Source of the DNA: Arthrobacter sp. C9C5
GTDB lineage: Bacteria > Actinomycetota > Actinomycetes > Actinomycetales > Micrococcaceae
Length of the DNA: 64,000 nucleotides
Reading direction: 5' to 3'
Assembly: GCF_013359735.1 (NCBI RefSeq)
Contig: NZ_JABFMX010000013.1
Location: 1-64,000, forward strand
This document shows, in pieces, positions 63,261-64,000 of the stretch; within the stretch, counting starts at the first letter, position 1; every line of letters begins with the position of its first letter. Both the position numbers and the translations under genes were made by a program. Below the pieces are notes generated by a model. That model was not told the origin of the DNA, did not search any database, and worked only from the letters and a program-made list of their open reading frames with translations.

Positions 63261-64000
63261 GCGTTACCTCCGGTATTATCTTCGTCCAGTTCGGCATGGC
63301 CTGATGACTCATCTGACTCCGGGGCCGGTACTGATTCTGTCTCTGCGGACCCCTCGTGTGATCCGGTCTCTCCAGCCAACGTTACGTCATCCTGCTCCGT
63401 AGCCCGACTTTCATCCCCGCTTTCGAGGGCTGTTTCGTCGGTCTCGAGGCCGCGTTCGCTGTTGCGGGCCACCGCGATGATGCGGTCGTTCTTGTCCGGT
63501 TTGGCGAAGATCACGCCCATGGTGTCTCGGCCCTTTGCGGGGACCCCGGTCACCGAGGAGCGGACCACCTTGCCGCCTTCCATGACCACCAGGACTTCGT
63601 CTTCCTCGTTCACGATGAGGGCACCGACGAGGTGTCCGCGTTCCTCCTGGTACTTACCCACCTTGATGCCGAGTCCGCCGCGGCCCTGGAGACGGTATTC
63701 CTCCACCGCGGTCCGCTTGGCGAAGCCGCCTTCGGTCACGATGAAGACGAACGACCCGTCCTGTACGACGTCGGCCGCCAGCAGTTCGTCGTCCTCGCGG
63801 AACTTCATCCCGGTGACGCCGGACGTTGCCCGGCCCATCGGGCGCAGTGCCTCGTCCGTGGCGGTGAAGCGGATCGACTGGCCCTTGCGGGAGACCAGCA
63901 TCAGGTCATCCGTTTCGGATACCAGCTGTGCCGAGACCAGCTCGTCGCCGTCGCGCAGGTTGATGGCTATCACGCCGGCGGAGCGGTTGGTGTCGTAGTC
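63257..64000 (-). CDS. gyrA: DNA gyrase subunit A, C-terminal part
   Basis: 247 residues of the C-terminal beta-pinwheel; the frame runs off the window's right edge. Repeating blade motifs are visible: [72 protein letters not shown] and DTMGVIFAK. This part wraps DNA to introduce negative supercoils. An acidic Glu/Asp/Ser-rich tail of about 60 residues ends the protein. Its stop overlaps the DUF3566 start. Confidence 0.97.
   Translation of the reverse strand, partial: DYDTNRSAGVIAINLRDGDELVSAQLVSETDDLMLVSRKGQSIRFTATDEALRPMGRATSGVTGMKFREDDELLAADVVQDGSFVFIVTEGGFAKRTAVEEYRLQGRGGLGIKVGKYQEERGHLVGALIVNEEDEVLVVMEGGKVVRSSVTGVPAKGRDTMGVIFAKPDKNDRIIAVARNSERGLETDETALESGDESRATEQDDVTLAGETGSHEGSAETESVPAPESDESSGHAELDEDNTGGNA

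Overview
The window is high-GC actinobacterial chromosome. Its right-hand half has the gene order typical of the Micrococcaceae (Arthrobacter/Pseudarthrobacter type) near the replication origin: gyrA, DUF3566 protein, tRNA-Ile, a 38-residue DLW-39 protein, tRNA-Ala, cyclophilin, rhomboid, tag, crgA, class E sortase, pabA/trpG-like amidotransferase, then pknB-pknA-pbpA-rodA-pstP-fhaB-fhaA. No insertion sequence, prophage or CRISPR array is visible. The assignment to genus is an inference from gene order and protein resemblance.

Layout. 1-2344 is a worn accessory edge: a 5'-truncated DUF222/HNH endonuclease, an intact GNAT acetyltransferase, and two truncated genes (a methyltransferase and a second GNAT). 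2457-24850 holds transporters and housekeeping genes: uracil permease, a small stress-like membrane cluster, a ProP-like symporter, glycerate kinase, histidine phosphatase plus NAD(P)HX dehydratase, GDPD, HAD phosphatase, PfkB sugar kinase, an MFS exporter behind a CsoR-like operator, NhaA, a RelA/SpoT-domain protein, SulP divergent from a MerR regulator, and a BASS-type transporter. 25240-31761 is a 5-oxoproline-type cluster: pxpA, MFS transporter, fused pxpB-pxpC and a biotin carboxylase/BCCP, divergent from a GntR regulator. 36471-41252 is a putrescine-oxidase/universal-stress/amino-acid permease operon, divergent from a TetR gene with a near-ideal palindromic operator. 43559-43641 is tRNA-Leu(CAG).

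44028-53646 is a seven-gene operon, joined mostly by 4-bp stop/start overlaps, for phospho-signalling and septal/elongation wall synthesis: FhaA, FhaB, PstP, RodA, PbpA and two PASTA kinases. The sortase operon and crgA follow. Between the converging tag and rhomboid genes lies a 1,032-bp gene-free stretch (56458-57489). It carries five perfect TTATCCACA DnaA boxes and several near-matches in three repeated modules, with an AT-rich patch. It is not the usual dnaA-dnaN oriC position, so it looks like an auxiliary replication-control element and is the most unusual object in the window.

A second theme is start sites. At least fourteen mostly monocistronic genes have TANNNT exactly 6-7 nt before the ATG/GTG, usually with no Shine-Dalgarno sequence. 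This is the signature of leaderless transcription and it settles several start choices.
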